The notes under the pieces were generated by a model. It saw only the letters and a list, made by a program, of their open reading frames with translations, was not told the DNA's origin and did no database searches. 64,000 nucleotides of DNA from Streptomyces hawaiiensis (GTDB lineage Bacteria > Actinomycetota > Actinomycetes > Streptomycetales > Streptomycetaceae), in the NCBI RefSeq assembly GCF_004803895.1, contig NZ_CP021978.1, positions 372,001 through 436,000 of the forward strand, in the 5' to 3' direction. A program made the translations under genes and the position numbers. This document shows, one piece after another, positions 18,090 to 27,350 of the stretch; within the stretch, counting starts at the first letter, position 1, and every line of letters begins with the position of its first letter.

Positions 18090-20072
18090 GTGCGTTCACA
18101 CAGACGTATACGTTCGCGCCTGTACCCGGCCGGGTCGGTGGTCCTGGCCATGGCTGCCGCGGGATCCGTGCTGGTGGGGCCGGTCGGTTCCGCTGTCGCC
18201 GCCGAGTCGGGCGGGCGCGCCGATCTGCGGGCGGATGTGAACCGCGACGGGCAGGTCGATGTCACCGGTGGGAGCGACAACAAGGGTGAGGACGGCTGGT
18301 CCGTCGAGCGTGGGGCTGTGTATCTGCCCAACATCGATGACGACGCCAAGCGGTGCCCGGTGACCGGACCGGGTGGCGAGCCGCTGTCCGATGCCAAGCT
18401 GGCCGCGTGCAACGACGGTTCCGACACGAAGGTCAATGGCACCGAGGACGCCGCCGACCTCGCACGGGTCCGTTCCGTGCCCCAGCCGGGTCTCCCCGCG
18501 GACGCCACGGGCAGTCTGAAGATCGCCACGGGCGGCATGCACGCACACCTCTTCCTCAAGCGTGCCGGGAAGTGGATCCTGGTGACGCCCGAAACCCGGC
18601 TGACGGCGGCTGAGTTGCGCGCGGGTGTGGAGTTCGGTGTCGAGGCCACCGACGTGGTCCGGGACACCGCGAAGTGGGACGGCCGTGCGGTGGTCCGCCT
18701 GACGGTGACGTCCGGGCAGAAGGTCACCTCCGACGCCGTGACCCTGCGTGTCGCTCCGTTGCTGACTCAGCATCACCTGCAGAACACCCAGCAGGTGATG
18801 GTGTCCAAGGTCCAGGGCGATGGCCCGGACAGCCGCCTGCAGCGGGAGTTCGTCACCGCCCTCGAGAAGGAGGTCAAGAAGGCCGGGGTCACCACGCCGC
18901 TGATCACCTTCGAGATGTACGCCGACCGCTGGGCCCAGGACTTCGTCGAACCGGCCTATGTCAGCATGACCGGGCCGGGCGGTCAGCGGCAGGTGATGCG
19001 TGTGATGCTGCGTTCCGCCCAGCCGGACCGGGATGCGGGCCGGGAGCTGTTCGAGAGGGTGCGCGGCCGGGACATCGGGGTCGTGCAGGTGACCGACGGG
19101 GCGGAGCCCGACGACTGGTCGCTCAACTCGATGGGGAACCTGGAGACCATCCCGCCCTACGCGCACGGCGGGCGCTCCTTCCCTGCCGGGCGGATCATCA
19201 TGGGCGAGTTCAAGGACAGCGGGGCGCGTCCGTCGAAGGTGATGCGGACCTTGCTCGAGTCCCAAGGGTTGCAGGACCCGCTGCTGCTGGACACCTCCTG
19301 GCTGAGCGTGGGGCACGTCGACGAGTTCGTGCAGTTCCTGCCCGCCGACACCCCGCGCGGCTGGCGCATCGGCGTCGCCGACCCGCAGGGGGGCCTGCAG
19401 TTGCTGCGTGACGCCAAGCGCGACGGCCATGGCAAGACGAAGATGTTCTCCGTCCCGGGCCGCAGTGACACTCCGGCTCCCCAGGAGACCATCGACCAGG
19501 CGCTCGCCTCCCGCCATCTGGTGGCCGACAACGAGATGGCGGCGCGGCGCATCGCGGCCAACCTGGAGATCCTGAAGCGCGAGACGGGAGTCACCGACGA
19601 GGAGATCGTGCGGGTGCCCGCGCTGTACACCCGCGACTCGGAGGCTTTCACCGCCGAAGGCCAGGAAATCCCCGTGCCGCGTCTGACCCGCATGGGCGCC
19701 GGCTCCGACCTGGTGGACAGTCTCGGGGAGCACGGCCAGCAGAAGTGGCTAGCCGAGAATCCCGCTCCGCGTGCGGCCGCTCCGGCGGCGGTGACGACCA
19801 GCGCGTACGTCCCCGGTGCGGTCAACGGCGTGCTCCTGGGGCGCGATCGCTACCTCGCTCCCCGCCAGTGGGGGCCCGTCGTCGGCGGCAAGGACATCTT
19901 CACGCAAGCCGTCACCGCCGCCTACGAGCGGGTCGGCCTGAAGGTGTCGTACATCGACGACTGGTACACGTACCACCTCGGGATGGGTGAAGTGCACTGC
20001 GGCACCAACACCCTGCGCGACGCGACCGCCGCGTGGTGGCAGGGCCCGGTCGCGAACCGCAACGGGGCGTAG
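18090..20072 (+). CDS. Secreted protein-arginine deiminase (PAD) family protein
   Basis: A 660-residue protein with GTG start at 18090 after GAGAGGAA. A Tat/Sec-like signal peptide covers residues 1-38 (double Arg, hydrophobic core, AVAAES). A Ca2+-binding-like DVNRDGQVD lies at 49-57. The C-terminal half is a PAD pentein domain with the full catalytic set: WAQD (D284), GHVDEF (H409, D411) and EVHCGTN (C637). PADs convert protein arginine to citrulline with Ca2+. The catalytic residues match vertebrate PAD4 in order and spacing pattern. The protein is expected outside the cell, so targets could be host, competitor or own extracellular proteins. Confidence 0.9.
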   Translation: MRSHRRIRSRLYPAGSVVLAMAAAGSVLVGPVGSAVAAESGGRADLRADVNRDGQVDVTGGSDNKGEDGWSVERGAVYLPNIDDDAKRCPVTGPGGEPLSDAKLAACNDGSDTKVNGTEDAADLARVRSVPQPGLPADATGSLKIATGGMHAHLFLKRAGKWILVTPETRLTAAELRAGVEFGVEATDVVRDTAKWDGRAVVRLTVTSGQKVTSDAVTLRVAPLLTQHHLQNTQQVMVSKVQGDGPDSRLQREFVTALEKEVKKAGVTTPLITFEMYADRWAQDFVEPAYVSMTGPGGQRQVMRVMLRSAQPDRDAGRELFERVRGRDIGVVQVTDGAEPDDWSLNSMGNLETIPPYAHGGRSFPAGRIIMGEFKDSGARPSKVMRTLLESQGLQDPLLLDTSWLSVGHVDEFVQFLPADTPRGWRIGVADPQGGLQLLRDAKRDGHGKTKMFSVPGRSDTPAPQETIDQALASRHLVADNEMAARRIAANLEILKRETGVTDEEIVRVPALYTRDSEAFTAEGQEIPVPRLTRMGAGSDLVDSLGEHGQQKWLAENPAPRAAAPAAVTTSAYVPGAVNGVLLGRDRYLAPRQWGPVVGGKDIFTQAVTAAYERVGLKVSYIDDWYTYHLGMGEVHCGTNTLRDATAAWWQGPVANRNGA

Positions 20073-20330
20073 ACGGCGGGAGTTGGCGGCAAGCCATATG
20101 GGCAGGCTCGTACTCGCTTCGCCGGTGAGAGTTCCTCCCCCGCTGGGGCACCCACAACGTCCGCCACCACGGCACCGGGTCGTCGAGTGGTTCTGCCAGG
20201 AGTCCCCCCCCCCCGGCGGACAGCTGGTGGGGCCCCTGACGACCGGTGGGGCGATGTTCGGGATTGAGCGCCTGTGCGCCCCCGACAGCACCCTCCCCAG
20301 GAACGGGGCGTTCGGCGCACGGTCGAACGC
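20073..20330. other. Intergenic stretch containing a homopolymer tract
   Basis: No supported gene. The stretch follows the deiminase stop without an obvious hairpin and includes an 11-base C run. Confidence 0.5.
20204..20214. repeat. Poly-C tract (11 C)
   Basis: Eleven consecutive C bases, the longest homopolymer noticed in the window. It may be a slippage site or an assembly uncertainty; it does not lie in a supported gene. Confidence 0.8.
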
Positions 20331-20561
20331 ATGGGGGACGGGCGTGCGGTCTTGGAGTGTGTGGGTCGCGGTGATGGGGCCCGCTGCCCGGACGGGGCCA
20401 TACTGACCGTGGATGCGGGCATCCCGGAGTACCGGTGCGACGACTGCCGACACCACTACGACTTGGACGCCACGGAACCGGGACGTCGGATGGTGGAGGA
20501 CGACGGGCCGACCCGGCCGCTGGGGGAGCCGGGCGAGGCCGGCCACGGCAGCGCGGCGTAG
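20331..20561 (+). CDS. Possible small zinc-ribbon-like protein
   Basis: A 76-residue reading frame from ATG 20331 with cysteines at LEC, ARC and CDDC, followed by histidines, as in a degenerate zinc ribbon. Codon bias is acceptable, but there is no clear ribosome site. After the TAG at 20559 the same frame continues with a protein-like stretch (VYWSRGWATNRDYADE) to a TAA at 20673, so this could be part of a disrupted longer gene. Function unknown. Confidence 0.35.
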   Translation: MGDGRAVLECVGRGDGARCPDGAILTVDAGIPEYRCDDCRHHYDLDATEPGRRMVEDDGPTRPLGEPGEAGHGSAA

Positions 20562-20692
20562 AGCACGGGTCGAGCCGGGGTCCCCGTGTACTGGTCCCGG
20601 GGGTGGGCCACCAACCGGGATTACGCCGACGAGATCGGCCTCGCGCCGGTCGACTCGCTCGTGCTGCGCCCGTAAGCCGGGCCCGCGCCGTA

Positions 20693-21343
20693 TCAGTGCC
20701 CGGCCGCCGCCTTCACCAGGGCGACCGCCACGCCGATCGCCGCGTCCGCGAAACCGGCCACGAGCGCCGTCAGGGCACCGCCTCCCATGCGCAGCCCGCC
20801 CAGACAGCCCCACAGGAAGAGGGAGACGACGCCCACTCCCGCCGCCAGCAACGCGGCGTGCAGGGACAGGACGTCCAGCGCGGCCAGAGCGATCAGCACG
20901 GCCGGGCCCACGGCGCAGGACAGCAGCGGGCTGCTGACGTACAGCATGCGCCGCAGCTCGCGGCCGGTGGCGAGATGGCGGTGGACCGTGCGGTGCGCCT
21001 GCTGGTCGGCGACGAACGCCGCGAGCCACAGACCCAGTGCGGTCGTCAGGACCGTGGCGACGGCGCCGAGGGAGCCCACGTCGCCGAGAGACAGACCGAC
21101 CACCACGGCGATCATCGTGATGGTCGCGTAGATCCGCTCCTTGAGACGGTCCGCCAGTACACCGGCCTGAGCGCCGGGCGGCACATCCGTTCGCCGGTCG
21201 TCCACCACCTGATGCCCCTCACCTGTCTCAGGACGCGGGTCCCGCGTCCCTGCTCGGTCGTCGCGGCATCCGCAGCCGCGCATGCCGGTCACAGCATCAG
21301 CATGCCTTCCGCCGTCGCCCGCGACCGGTAACCGCGGGCGCAT
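20693..21343 (-). CDS. Polytopic membrane protein of unknown function
   Basis: A 216-residue protein with a charged N-terminus of about 65 residues and four to five hydrophobic segments: IYATITMIAVVVGLSLG, VLTTALGLWLAAFVA, GPAVLIALAALDVLSL, AAGVGVVSLFLWG and the Ala/Val-rich C-terminus. The true start may be the ATG at 21283 (MRGCGC) rather than 21343. A His/Arg-rich loop (HRTVHRHLATGRELRR) lies between helices 2 and 3. It diverges from the secreted propeller pair. No family named with confidence. Confidence 0.75.
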   Translation of the reverse strand: MRPRLPVAGDGGRHADAVTGMRGCGCRDDRAGTRDPRPETGEGHQVVDDRRTDVPPGAQAGVLADRLKERIYATITMIAVVVGLSLGDVGSLGAVATVLTTALGLWLAAFVADQQAHRTVHRHLATGRELRRMLYVSSPLLSCAVGPAVLIALAALDVLSLHAALLAAGVGVVSLFLWGCLGGLRMGGGALTALVAGFADAAIGVAVALVKAAAGH

Positions 21344-21436
21344 GGTCGGAGCCCTTTCGGATTGGCCGTGTGACGCCTGTTCACGGGTGGGTGAGTGGCC
21401 ATAAGGTGAGCGGCCTTCACGTTCTGGGGAGGTCTC

Positions 21437-22492
21437 GTGAACGGGATTCGCGCGGTCGTCATCTGCCTTGTGATCGCGTGTGCCGCGCTGGTGTCACCGG
21501 CCGCGGCCGTGACGCCGAACTGGTCGGCGCTGCCGGTGCCGGCGGCGGCCCCGCCGGTGACCGTCTCCGATCTCGCCGCCCGCGGACCGCGCGAGGCGTG
21601 GGCGACCGGGTACGAGCACGCTGCCGACGGGCCGCGGCCGATGTTGTACCGGTGGAACGGCTCGTCGTGGAGCCGGGACACCGGCTTCCCCGGGGCCGGT
21701 GAGCTGGGCTGGCTGGGCAAGGCGCAGTTCGTCGGCGACGAGATGTGGGTCTTCCGCAACCGCGTGGGGGAAGGGGAGATTCTGCGCCGGTCGGCGGGAG
21801 CGTGGAACGCCGTGCCGCTGCCGCAGACCCTGTGGACCTACCAGGACTTCGCCGCCGTACCGGGTGCCGCGTGGGTGGTGGGTGAGGACGACACCGGGCT
21901 GAAGGTGCTGCACTACGACGGTTCCCGCTGGACCGCACAGTCCACCCCCGACGGCGTTCACTACGTCATGGGGATCACCGCACGCACGGCCACCGACGCC
22001 TGGGCCTGGGCGGACACCAGCTCCGGGGCCACCGTTCTGCGCTGGAACGGCACGGTGTGGCGGGACGCGAACGTCTCACCGCCGCCGAACAGCAACGTGC
22101 ACACGATCCTGCTGGAACCGTCCGACCGGGTCACCGTCGGCGGCAGCCAGTACACCGGCGGTAGGGCCCGCACCTACCTGATGACCTTCGACGGGCACAC
22201 CTGGCGCACCACCTACCCCCCGCTGGGCGATACCCACACCGAGGCCATGGTGCGTGGTCCGGACGGCGCGCTGTGGCTGCCGGTGCGCAGCGACCGCGCG
22301 TTCCAGTCGAAGTACGCGCGGGTGGACGGCGTCCGCACGACCTTCTCCTACGGCCCGGAGCGCACGAACGCGATCGACGTCACACCACGTGCACTGGCGA
22401 GGGCCGGGTTCTCGCTGCTGTCCTTCGGGACCGTCGAGATCTACGGCTCGAAACCCCACCTGATGAGCGAGCGGCTGGGAGGCCGACCATGA
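21437..22492 (+). CDS. Secreted propeller-like repeat protein, first of pair
   Basis: A 351-residue protein from GTG 21437 after GGGAGG. Residues 1-24 are a Sec signal peptide ending AAAV. The mature part has about six repeats built around xxxAWAxG...VLRWNGSxW, a pattern of WD-like or Kelch-like propellers in actinobacterial secreted proteins. No catalytic motif is seen. The stop overlaps the next gene's ATG (ATGA at 22489), so the two are translationally coupled. Binding or adhesive function is an inference. Confidence 0.8.
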   Translation: MNGIRAVVICLVIACAALVSPAAAVTPNWSALPVPAAAPPVTVSDLAARGPREAWATGYEHAADGPRPMLYRWNGSSWSRDTGFPGAGELGWLGKAQFVGDEMWVFRNRVGEGEILRRSAGAWNAVPLPQTLWTYQDFAAVPGAAWVVGEDDTGLKVLHYDGSRWTAQSTPDGVHYVMGITARTATDAWAWADTSSGATVLRWNGTVWRDANVSPPPNSNVHTILLEPSDRVTVGGSQYTGGRARTYLMTFDGHTWRTTYPPLGDTHTEAMVRGPDGALWLPVRSDRAFQSKYARVDGVRTTFSYGPERTNAIDVTPRALARAGFSLLSFGTVEIYGSKPHLMSERLGGRP

Positions 22493-23598
22493 CACGCAGC
22501 CTTCTCGTCGCGGTCCTCGCCGTCGCCATGACCGTCATGGCCGGCATGAGCTCGGCCGCGGCGGAAACGCAGTCCTGGCGACACGTTCCGGTCCCGGCAC
22601 AGGTACGCCCCCAGGCCGGGCTGAACGAGGCCGTGGCGTTCGGACCGGAGAGGGCCTGGGCGGTGGGCGCCGACGCCGTCGGTCGCGAGGCACCGGGCTT
22701 CCCGCTGGTGCTGCGCTGGGACGGAAGCGCGTGGCAGCGCCAGAGTCTGCCCGGGATCGGCTGGCAGGGAGAGTTGTTGTCCGTCGCCGGGACCTCACCG
22801 ACCGCCGTCTGGGCGGTCGGCCGCGACTCGGCGGGCGGCGCCCACCTGCTCCGCCACGACGGCAGCGCCTGGTCCGAGAGCCGGCCGCCGCGCGGTGTCC
22901 TGCTGACCGAAGTCGTCACCGGCGGCGGCGAGACCTGGCTGATCGGTTCGCGGGACGGCGCGCAGGTGTTGCTGCGCCGGGACGGGAGCGGCTGGCAGGA
23001 CGTACCGGCGCCGCCGGGAGCCGTGTACGGCCTGCACATCCTGGCGGCCGACGACGTCTGGGCCGCGGGCGAAACCGCGTCGGGTGCGGCCGTGTCGCAC
23101 TGGGACGGGCAGGCGTGGCAGCAGACGATCGTGAACGGGTTCCCGCGGTCGGCCGTCGGCAGTGTGCTGGCGGTCTCGCCGACGGAGGTGTGGGCGGGTG
23201 GCTCGGCCGGGTTCGTCGGCGGACCGGTGGGCCGGCCGATCCCGCCCCTGCTGGTCCGCTTCGACGGGCAGGCGTGGAACCGGGTGGCCGTGCCCGCCGA
23301 CTTCGGCGGGATCACGTCACTGGTGCCCACCCCGTCCGGCGCGTTGGGATGGGTCTCGGTGGCCAACTCGCAGAAGTGGGGCCCGCCGGGCAGCTCTCCA
23401 CCGCTCGTCCCCGGGCCGGATTTCCTCGCCTGGAACGGACAGTCGTTCGCCGAGTACGGCGAACCGGCGGTGGCCGGGGAGGGAGACTCCCGGACGCTGC
23501 GGCTTGCGCCGGTGCCGGGCACGGCGACGGTGTGGTCGGTCGGCCGCGCCACCGGTCCCGAGAACACCTTCGCCCCTCGTATCCTGCGGTTCGGCTGA
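22489..23598 (+). CDS. Secreted propeller-like repeat protein, second of pair
   Basis: A 369-residue paralogue of the upstream protein, starting at ATG 22489 inside the previous stop. A signal peptide covers residues 1-25 (ending SSAAA). Repeats with VLRWDGSAW, LLRHDGSAW, VLLRRDGSGW, VSHWDGQAW and LVRFDGQAW indicate at least five blades. The pair probably arose by tandem duplication and may form a complex at the cell surface. No enzyme motif, no membrane anchor. Confidence 0.8.
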   Translation: MTRSLLVAVLAVAMTVMAGMSSAAAETQSWRHVPVPAQVRPQAGLNEAVAFGPERAWAVGADAVGREAPGFPLVLRWDGSAWQRQSLPGIGWQGELLSVAGTSPTAVWAVGRDSAGGAHLLRHDGSAWSESRPPRGVLLTEVVTGGGETWLIGSRDGAQVLLRRDGSGWQDVPAPPGAVYGLHILAADDVWAAGETASGAAVSHWDGQAWQQTIVNGFPRSAVGSVLAVSPTEVWAGGSAGFVGGPVGRPIPPLLVRFDGQAWNRVAVPADFGGITSLVPTPSGALGWVSVANSQKWGPPGSSPPLVPGPDFLAWNGQSFAEYGEPAVAGEGDSRTLRLAPVPGTATVWSVGRATGPENTFAPRILRFG

Positions 23599-23637
23599 GC
23601 CGGCCGACCGACCCAGCAGTGAAACGCCGGCCGCCCC

Positions 23638-24015
23638 TCAGTGGCGGACCAGACAGAACGGATGCCCCGCCGGGTCGGCATAGATCCGCCAACTCCGCCC
23701 GCCCGTACCGGCGTCCAACACCGCTGCTCCACGGGCCAGTACCTGCTCTTCGGCCCGGTCCAGGTCCGCGACCGCGAAGTCGAGGTGGAACTGCTGCGGC
23801 CTGGACGGGTCCGGCCACAGCGGCGGCCGGTGGTCCGTCGCCCGCTGGAAGGCCAGGACGACACCGGACGCCGTGTGCAACGTCGCCCATACGTCACTCA
23901 GCGCCCACCGCCGGTCCGGCTGGTTGACGGTGCCACCGAGGATCGACTGGTAGAACGCGGCCAGCTCCACGGGTTCAGGGCAATCCAGCACCACACACTG
24001 CAGGTCAGCGATCAC
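23638..24015 (-). CDS. VOC-superfamily protein (glyoxalase-like)
   Basis: A 125-residue protein with a two-module VOC fold: CVVLDCPEPVELAAFYQSILGG at the start, QFHLDFAVADLDRAEEQVLARGA in the middle and IYADPAGHPFCLV at the end. The H in QFHLD and a terminal acidic/His site are typical metal ligands. Length is normal for the short subgroup. Convergent with the propeller pair. Substrate unknown. Confidence 0.88.
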   Translation of the reverse strand: MIADLQCVVLDCPEPVELAAFYQSILGGTVNQPDRRWALSDVWATLHTASGVVLAFQRATDHRPPLWPDPSRPQQFHLDFAVADLDRAEEQVLARGAAVLDAGTGGRSWRIYADPAGHPFCLVRH

Positions 24016-24041
24016 GAACCGATCCTAGGCGGATTCCGGTG

Positions 24042-25325
24042 TCACTGGCTTCGGGAAGCGAGGTACTGCTCGATGCCTGGCGCGGTGTGGGCGTCTTCCA
24101 CGTTCACCGCGGCTCCCACCGCCTTGGCGTCCGGCTTGTGCACGTAGGTGGACGTGCTCGCGGGCTGCGCCTTGTCGGAGAAGTTCTGCGCGGTGCCGAG
24201 GCCGACGTCGACGCTGGACTGGGAGCGGTGGGCCTTGACCACGTCCTCGCGGGCCAGGCTGCCGTTCGCGCAGGCCTTCTCCAGGTCGCGGCCCATGAGC
24301 CGGGCGGCGTTGTAGCCGGAGAGCACGCCCGAGTCGACGAGGGAGTCCGGGTACTCCTTCTGGTAGGAGGCGACCATCTTGCGCACTCCGGGCAGGTCGG
24401 AGCTGACCGCGGGCGCGGCGCTGACCACGTTGAGCATGGCCGTGAGGGCGGGGGCGGCCGGTGTCTTCATCAGCTGCGGGGCGTAGCCGGGCGCGCTGCT
24501 GACGACGGGCACCTTCAGGCCCCGGGAGGCCGCGACCCCGACCAGTGAGGCCGTCTGGGCCGGTCCGGCGCTGATCAGGATCGCCTTGACGCCCTCCTTG
24601 CGCAGGGCCGAGACCTGTGCGGACAGGTCGGTGTCCGTCGCCTTGATCTTCTGACCGGCGATTTTCAGGCCCGCCTTCCTCGCGGCCCATCGTGAGCCCT
24701 CGAGCGCGTTCGCGCCGTAGTCGCCCTCGAAGTAGACGTGGCCTATCGTGTCGCCCTTCGCGAGTCCCTTGCCGCGGGTGAGGAAGTCGACCGCGGCGAT
24801 CATGTCGATGTCGTAGGTGGTGCCCAGGACTTGGACCGAGTCCCGGTCGAGCAGGGAGGCGGCCCAGGCCTGCGGGAAGGTGAGCACCTTGTCCCGCTCG
24901 ATGTCGTCGAGCAGCGCGGCCATCACGGGCGAACCTATGACCTGGGGCAGCGCCACGACGTCCGCGGAGAGGTCGGCGTAGGCGGTGACGGCCTTCTGGA
25001 CGTCGTAGCCGTGGTCCTTGACGACGATCTCGATGCGCCGGTCGCAGACGCCCCCGCGGGCGTTGACCTCGTCCGCCCACATCTGCTGGGCCTGCACGAT
25101 GCTCTTGCCGAGGGTCGCGTAGGGGCCGGTGAGGTCCGTCAGGGCGCCGAGCCTGATGGTCTTGTCGGTCACGCCGGGCCCGGCCTTGATGCCGTCGGCG
25201 CCGTCGTCGGTGCTCCCGGAGGAGCCGGCCTTGGAGCTGCATCCGGTGCCCGCGAGCAGCAGGGCCGCCAGGGTGGTGGCCAGCAGCGTCTTGGTGCGCG
25301 GTGCGGTGTGGTGCGTGTGCTTCAC
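24042..25325 (-). CDS. livK: ABC transporter substrate-binding lipoprotein, branched-chain amino acid type
   Basis: A 427-residue protein. A lipoprotein signal ends at AGTGC (C29), then a Ser/Gly/Asp linker, then a type-1 periplasmic-binding (Peripla_BP_6) domain starting KTIRLGALTDLTGPYA. It is the last gene of a five-gene operon and overlaps the permease stop by four bases (25322-25325). The fold binds branched-chain amino acids, amides, urea or aromatic acids in relatives; ligand specificity cannot be read here. Confidence 0.9.
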   Translation of the reverse strand: MKHTHHTAPRTKTLLATTLAALLLAGTGCSSKAGSSGSTDDGADGIKAGPGVTDKTIRLGALTDLTGPYATLGKSIVQAQQMWADEVNARGGVCDRRIEIVVKDHGYDVQKAVTAYADLSADVVALPQVIGSPVMAALLDDIERDKVLTFPQAWAASLLDRDSVQVLGTTYDIDMIAAVDFLTRGKGLAKGDTIGHVYFEGDYGANALEGSRWAARKAGLKIAGQKIKATDTDLSAQVSALRKEGVKAILISAGPAQTASLVGVAASRGLKVPVVSSAPGYAPQLMKTPAAPALTAMLNVVSAAPAVSSDLPGVRKMVASYQKEYPDSLVDSGVLSGYNAARLMGRDLEKACANGSLAREDVVKAHRSQSSVDVGLGTAQNFSDKAQPASTSTYVHKPDAKAVGAAVNVEDAHTAPGIEQYLASRSQ

Positions 25326-26461
25326 GGGGTGGGCTCCTTGGCTCGTACGGCGGGCGTGGGCGGGAGGGACGGGGAGGTGGTGCTCGTGGGCGGTGGGGCG
25401 GCTCGGCGGCTGCGCAGGCGGGCGCGCAGGCGGCGGACCAGGCCGTGCAGGCCGTCGGGGGCGAAGAGGAGGACGAGGACGATCACGGCTCCGTAGAGGT
25501 AGCGGGCGGCCTCGGTGGGGCCGACCGTGCCGTCGGTGGTGCCGGGGGCGGCCACCAGGGGGAGTTGGTCGGCGTAACGGGTCATCAGCAGGGGCAGCGC
25601 GGTGACGAAGACGGCGCCCGCGGTGGCTCCGGCGACCGATCCCAGCCCGCCGATGACGATCATGGCGAGGTAGTCGACCGACAGCACGAGGCTGAAGTAG
25701 TCGGGCACCACGCGGCGGAAGGAGAGGGCCAGCATCACCCCGGCGAGGCCCGCGTACATCGATGAGACGACGAAGGCCGCCGAGCGGTAGCGGGAGACGT
25801 CCACGCCCATGACGGCGGCCGCGGTCTCGCTGTCGCGCAGGGCCACCAGGGCGCGTCCGGGACGGCCGCGGAGCAGTCCGCGGGCGGTGAACCAGGTGAC
25901 CGCGAGCAGGGCGAGTCCCAGGTACCAGAGCCGTTCCTCGGCGCCGAACGGCACGCCCAGCAGGGTCAGTTCGGAGTTTGTGGAGAAGGAGAAGCCGCCC
26001 AGTTCCAGTGGGGGCACCGAGCGGCCGTTGAATCCGCCCGTGACGGAGTCCGCGGTCAGCAGGACGTGGTGCCCGAGGAAGACCAGGGCCAGGGTGGCGA
26101 CGCCCAGGTAGATGCCGCGCACCCGGCCGGCGACGGGGCTGAAGAGCCCGCCGGCCGCCCCGGCGAGCAGGACCGCGAGCACGGCGGCCACCGAGGTGGG
26201 CAGGCCCGGACCGGGCTCACCGGCCAGCCAGACGTAGCCATAGGCGCCCACGGCCAGGAAGAAGGCGTGGCCGAGGGAGAGTTGGCCGGCTGTGCCGGAC
26301 AGCAGACCCAGGCCCACCGCTCCGACGGCCGCCGCCATCGAGAACAGTCCGATGCGCAGCCAGAACGCGTCGAGGTAGAAGGGCAGCGCGCACAGGACGG
26401 TGACGGCCACGACGGTCCAGACCGGACGGGTCGCGCGGGCGCGGGAGAGTCGCTCAGACAC
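25322..26461 (-). CDS. livM: ABC transporter permease, LivM type
   Basis: A 379-residue permease with 9-10 predicted helices. LivM motifs are visible: GQLSLGHAFFLAVGAYGY, RGIYLGVATLALVF and the cytoplasmic EAA-like loop RDSETAAAVMGVDVSRYRSAAF. The last 45 residues are a Pro/Arg-rich tail. It overlaps the livH gene by 8 bp upstream and the binding-protein gene by 4 bp downstream. Confidence 0.93.
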   Translation of the reverse strand: MSERLSRARATRPVWTVVAVTVLCALPFYLDAFWLRIGLFSMAAAVGAVGLGLLSGTAGQLSLGHAFFLAVGAYGYVWLAGEPGPGLPTSVAAVLAVLLAGAAGGLFSPVAGRVRGIYLGVATLALVFLGHHVLLTADSVTGGFNGRSVPPLELGGFSFSTNSELTLLGVPFGAEERLWYLGLALLAVTWFTARGLLRGRPGRALVALRDSETAAAVMGVDVSRYRSAAFVVSSMYAGLAGVMLALSFRRVVPDYFSLVLSVDYLAMIVIGGLGSVAGATAGAVFVTALPLLMTRYADQLPLVAAPGTTDGTVGPTEAARYLYGAVIVLVLLFAPDGLHGLVRRLRARLRSRRAAPPPTSTTSPSLPPTPAVRAKEPTP

Positions 26462-27350
26462 GGACGGCCGCCTTTCCGCCGAACAGCCCGGTCGGCCGCA
26501 CCAGCAGCACCAGCACCATCACCGCGTAGGGAGCGACGTCGCCGAACCCCTCGCCCAGGACGTGCAGGTCGGTCTGGTAGCCCGCGATGAGTGCCTCGGT
26601 CATGCCGATCAGCAGGCTGCCCGCGAGGGCGCCGGGCGGCGAGGCCATCCCGCCGAGGATCGCCGCCGGGAACGCCTTCAGGGCGATCTGCCCGGTGGTG
26701 CGCTCCAGGCCGGGTGCGGGGAACGCGGCGAGGAAGACCGCCGCCAGGGCGGCCAGCGCGCCCGCCAGGCACCAGGCGAGCATGCGGATCCGCGCCAGCC
26801 GTACGCCCATCAGGGAGGCCGCCTCGACGTCCTCGGCCGCGGCACGCAGCGACAGGCCCCAGGAGGTGTACCGGAACAGGGCGAAGACACCGGCGATGAC
26901 CACGGTGGAGACCACGATCGCGGCGATACGGCTGTCCGCGACGGTCACCGGCCCCAGGCCGCTGACCGCGTCGCCCCAGGGGTCGCCGAGCGAGAGCAGG
27001 TCGCCGCCGATACGCCGCGACAGGTCGGTGAGGATGAGGATGTCGACGCCGATGGTGACGATGGTCTGCACATGGGCGGTGTGCGGGTCCGGCCCGCCGG
27101 CCTGGAGCAGGAAGCGGTCCATGGCGCCGGCCACGGCAGCGGTCGCCAGGACGGACACCGCGAGGGCCCCGGCGAAGCCGAGGTCGTCGTGGAGTACGGC
27201 GGTGAGGTAGCCGCCGAGCAGGAGCAGGGAGCCGTGGGCGAAGTTCATGACGCCGGAGGCCTTGAAAATGATGACGAAGCCGAGGGCGACCAAGGCGTAG
27301 ACCGCACCGAGGGCGAGGCCGTTGAAGACGTTGTCCAGGAGGGTGGTCAT
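26454..27350 (-). CDS. livH: ABC transporter permease, LivH type
   Basis: A 298-residue permease. The ATG at 27350 is chosen because it overlaps the livG stop (ATGA) and yields the standard LivH start (LLDNVFNGLALGAVYALVALG). Conserved motifs are KASGVMNFAHGSLLLLGGY and the loop RAAAEDVEAASLMGVRLARIR. Eight predicted helices. The frame is open far upstream but that part is antisense-type composition and not coding. Confidence 0.93.
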   Translation of the reverse strand: MTTLLDNVFNGLALGAVYALVALGFVIIFKASGVMNFAHGSLLLLGGYLTAVLHDDLGFAGALAVSVLATAAVAGAMDRFLLQAGGPDPHTAHVQTIVTIGVDILILTDLSRRIGGDLLSLGDPWGDAVSGLGPVTVADSRIAAIVVSTVVIAGVFALFRYTSWGLSLRAAAEDVEAASLMGVRLARIRMLAWCLAGALAALAAVFLAAFPAPGLERTTGQIALKAFPAAILGGMASPPGALAGSLLIGMTEALIAGYQTDLHVLGEGFGDVAPYAVMVLVLLVRPTGLFGGKAAVRV

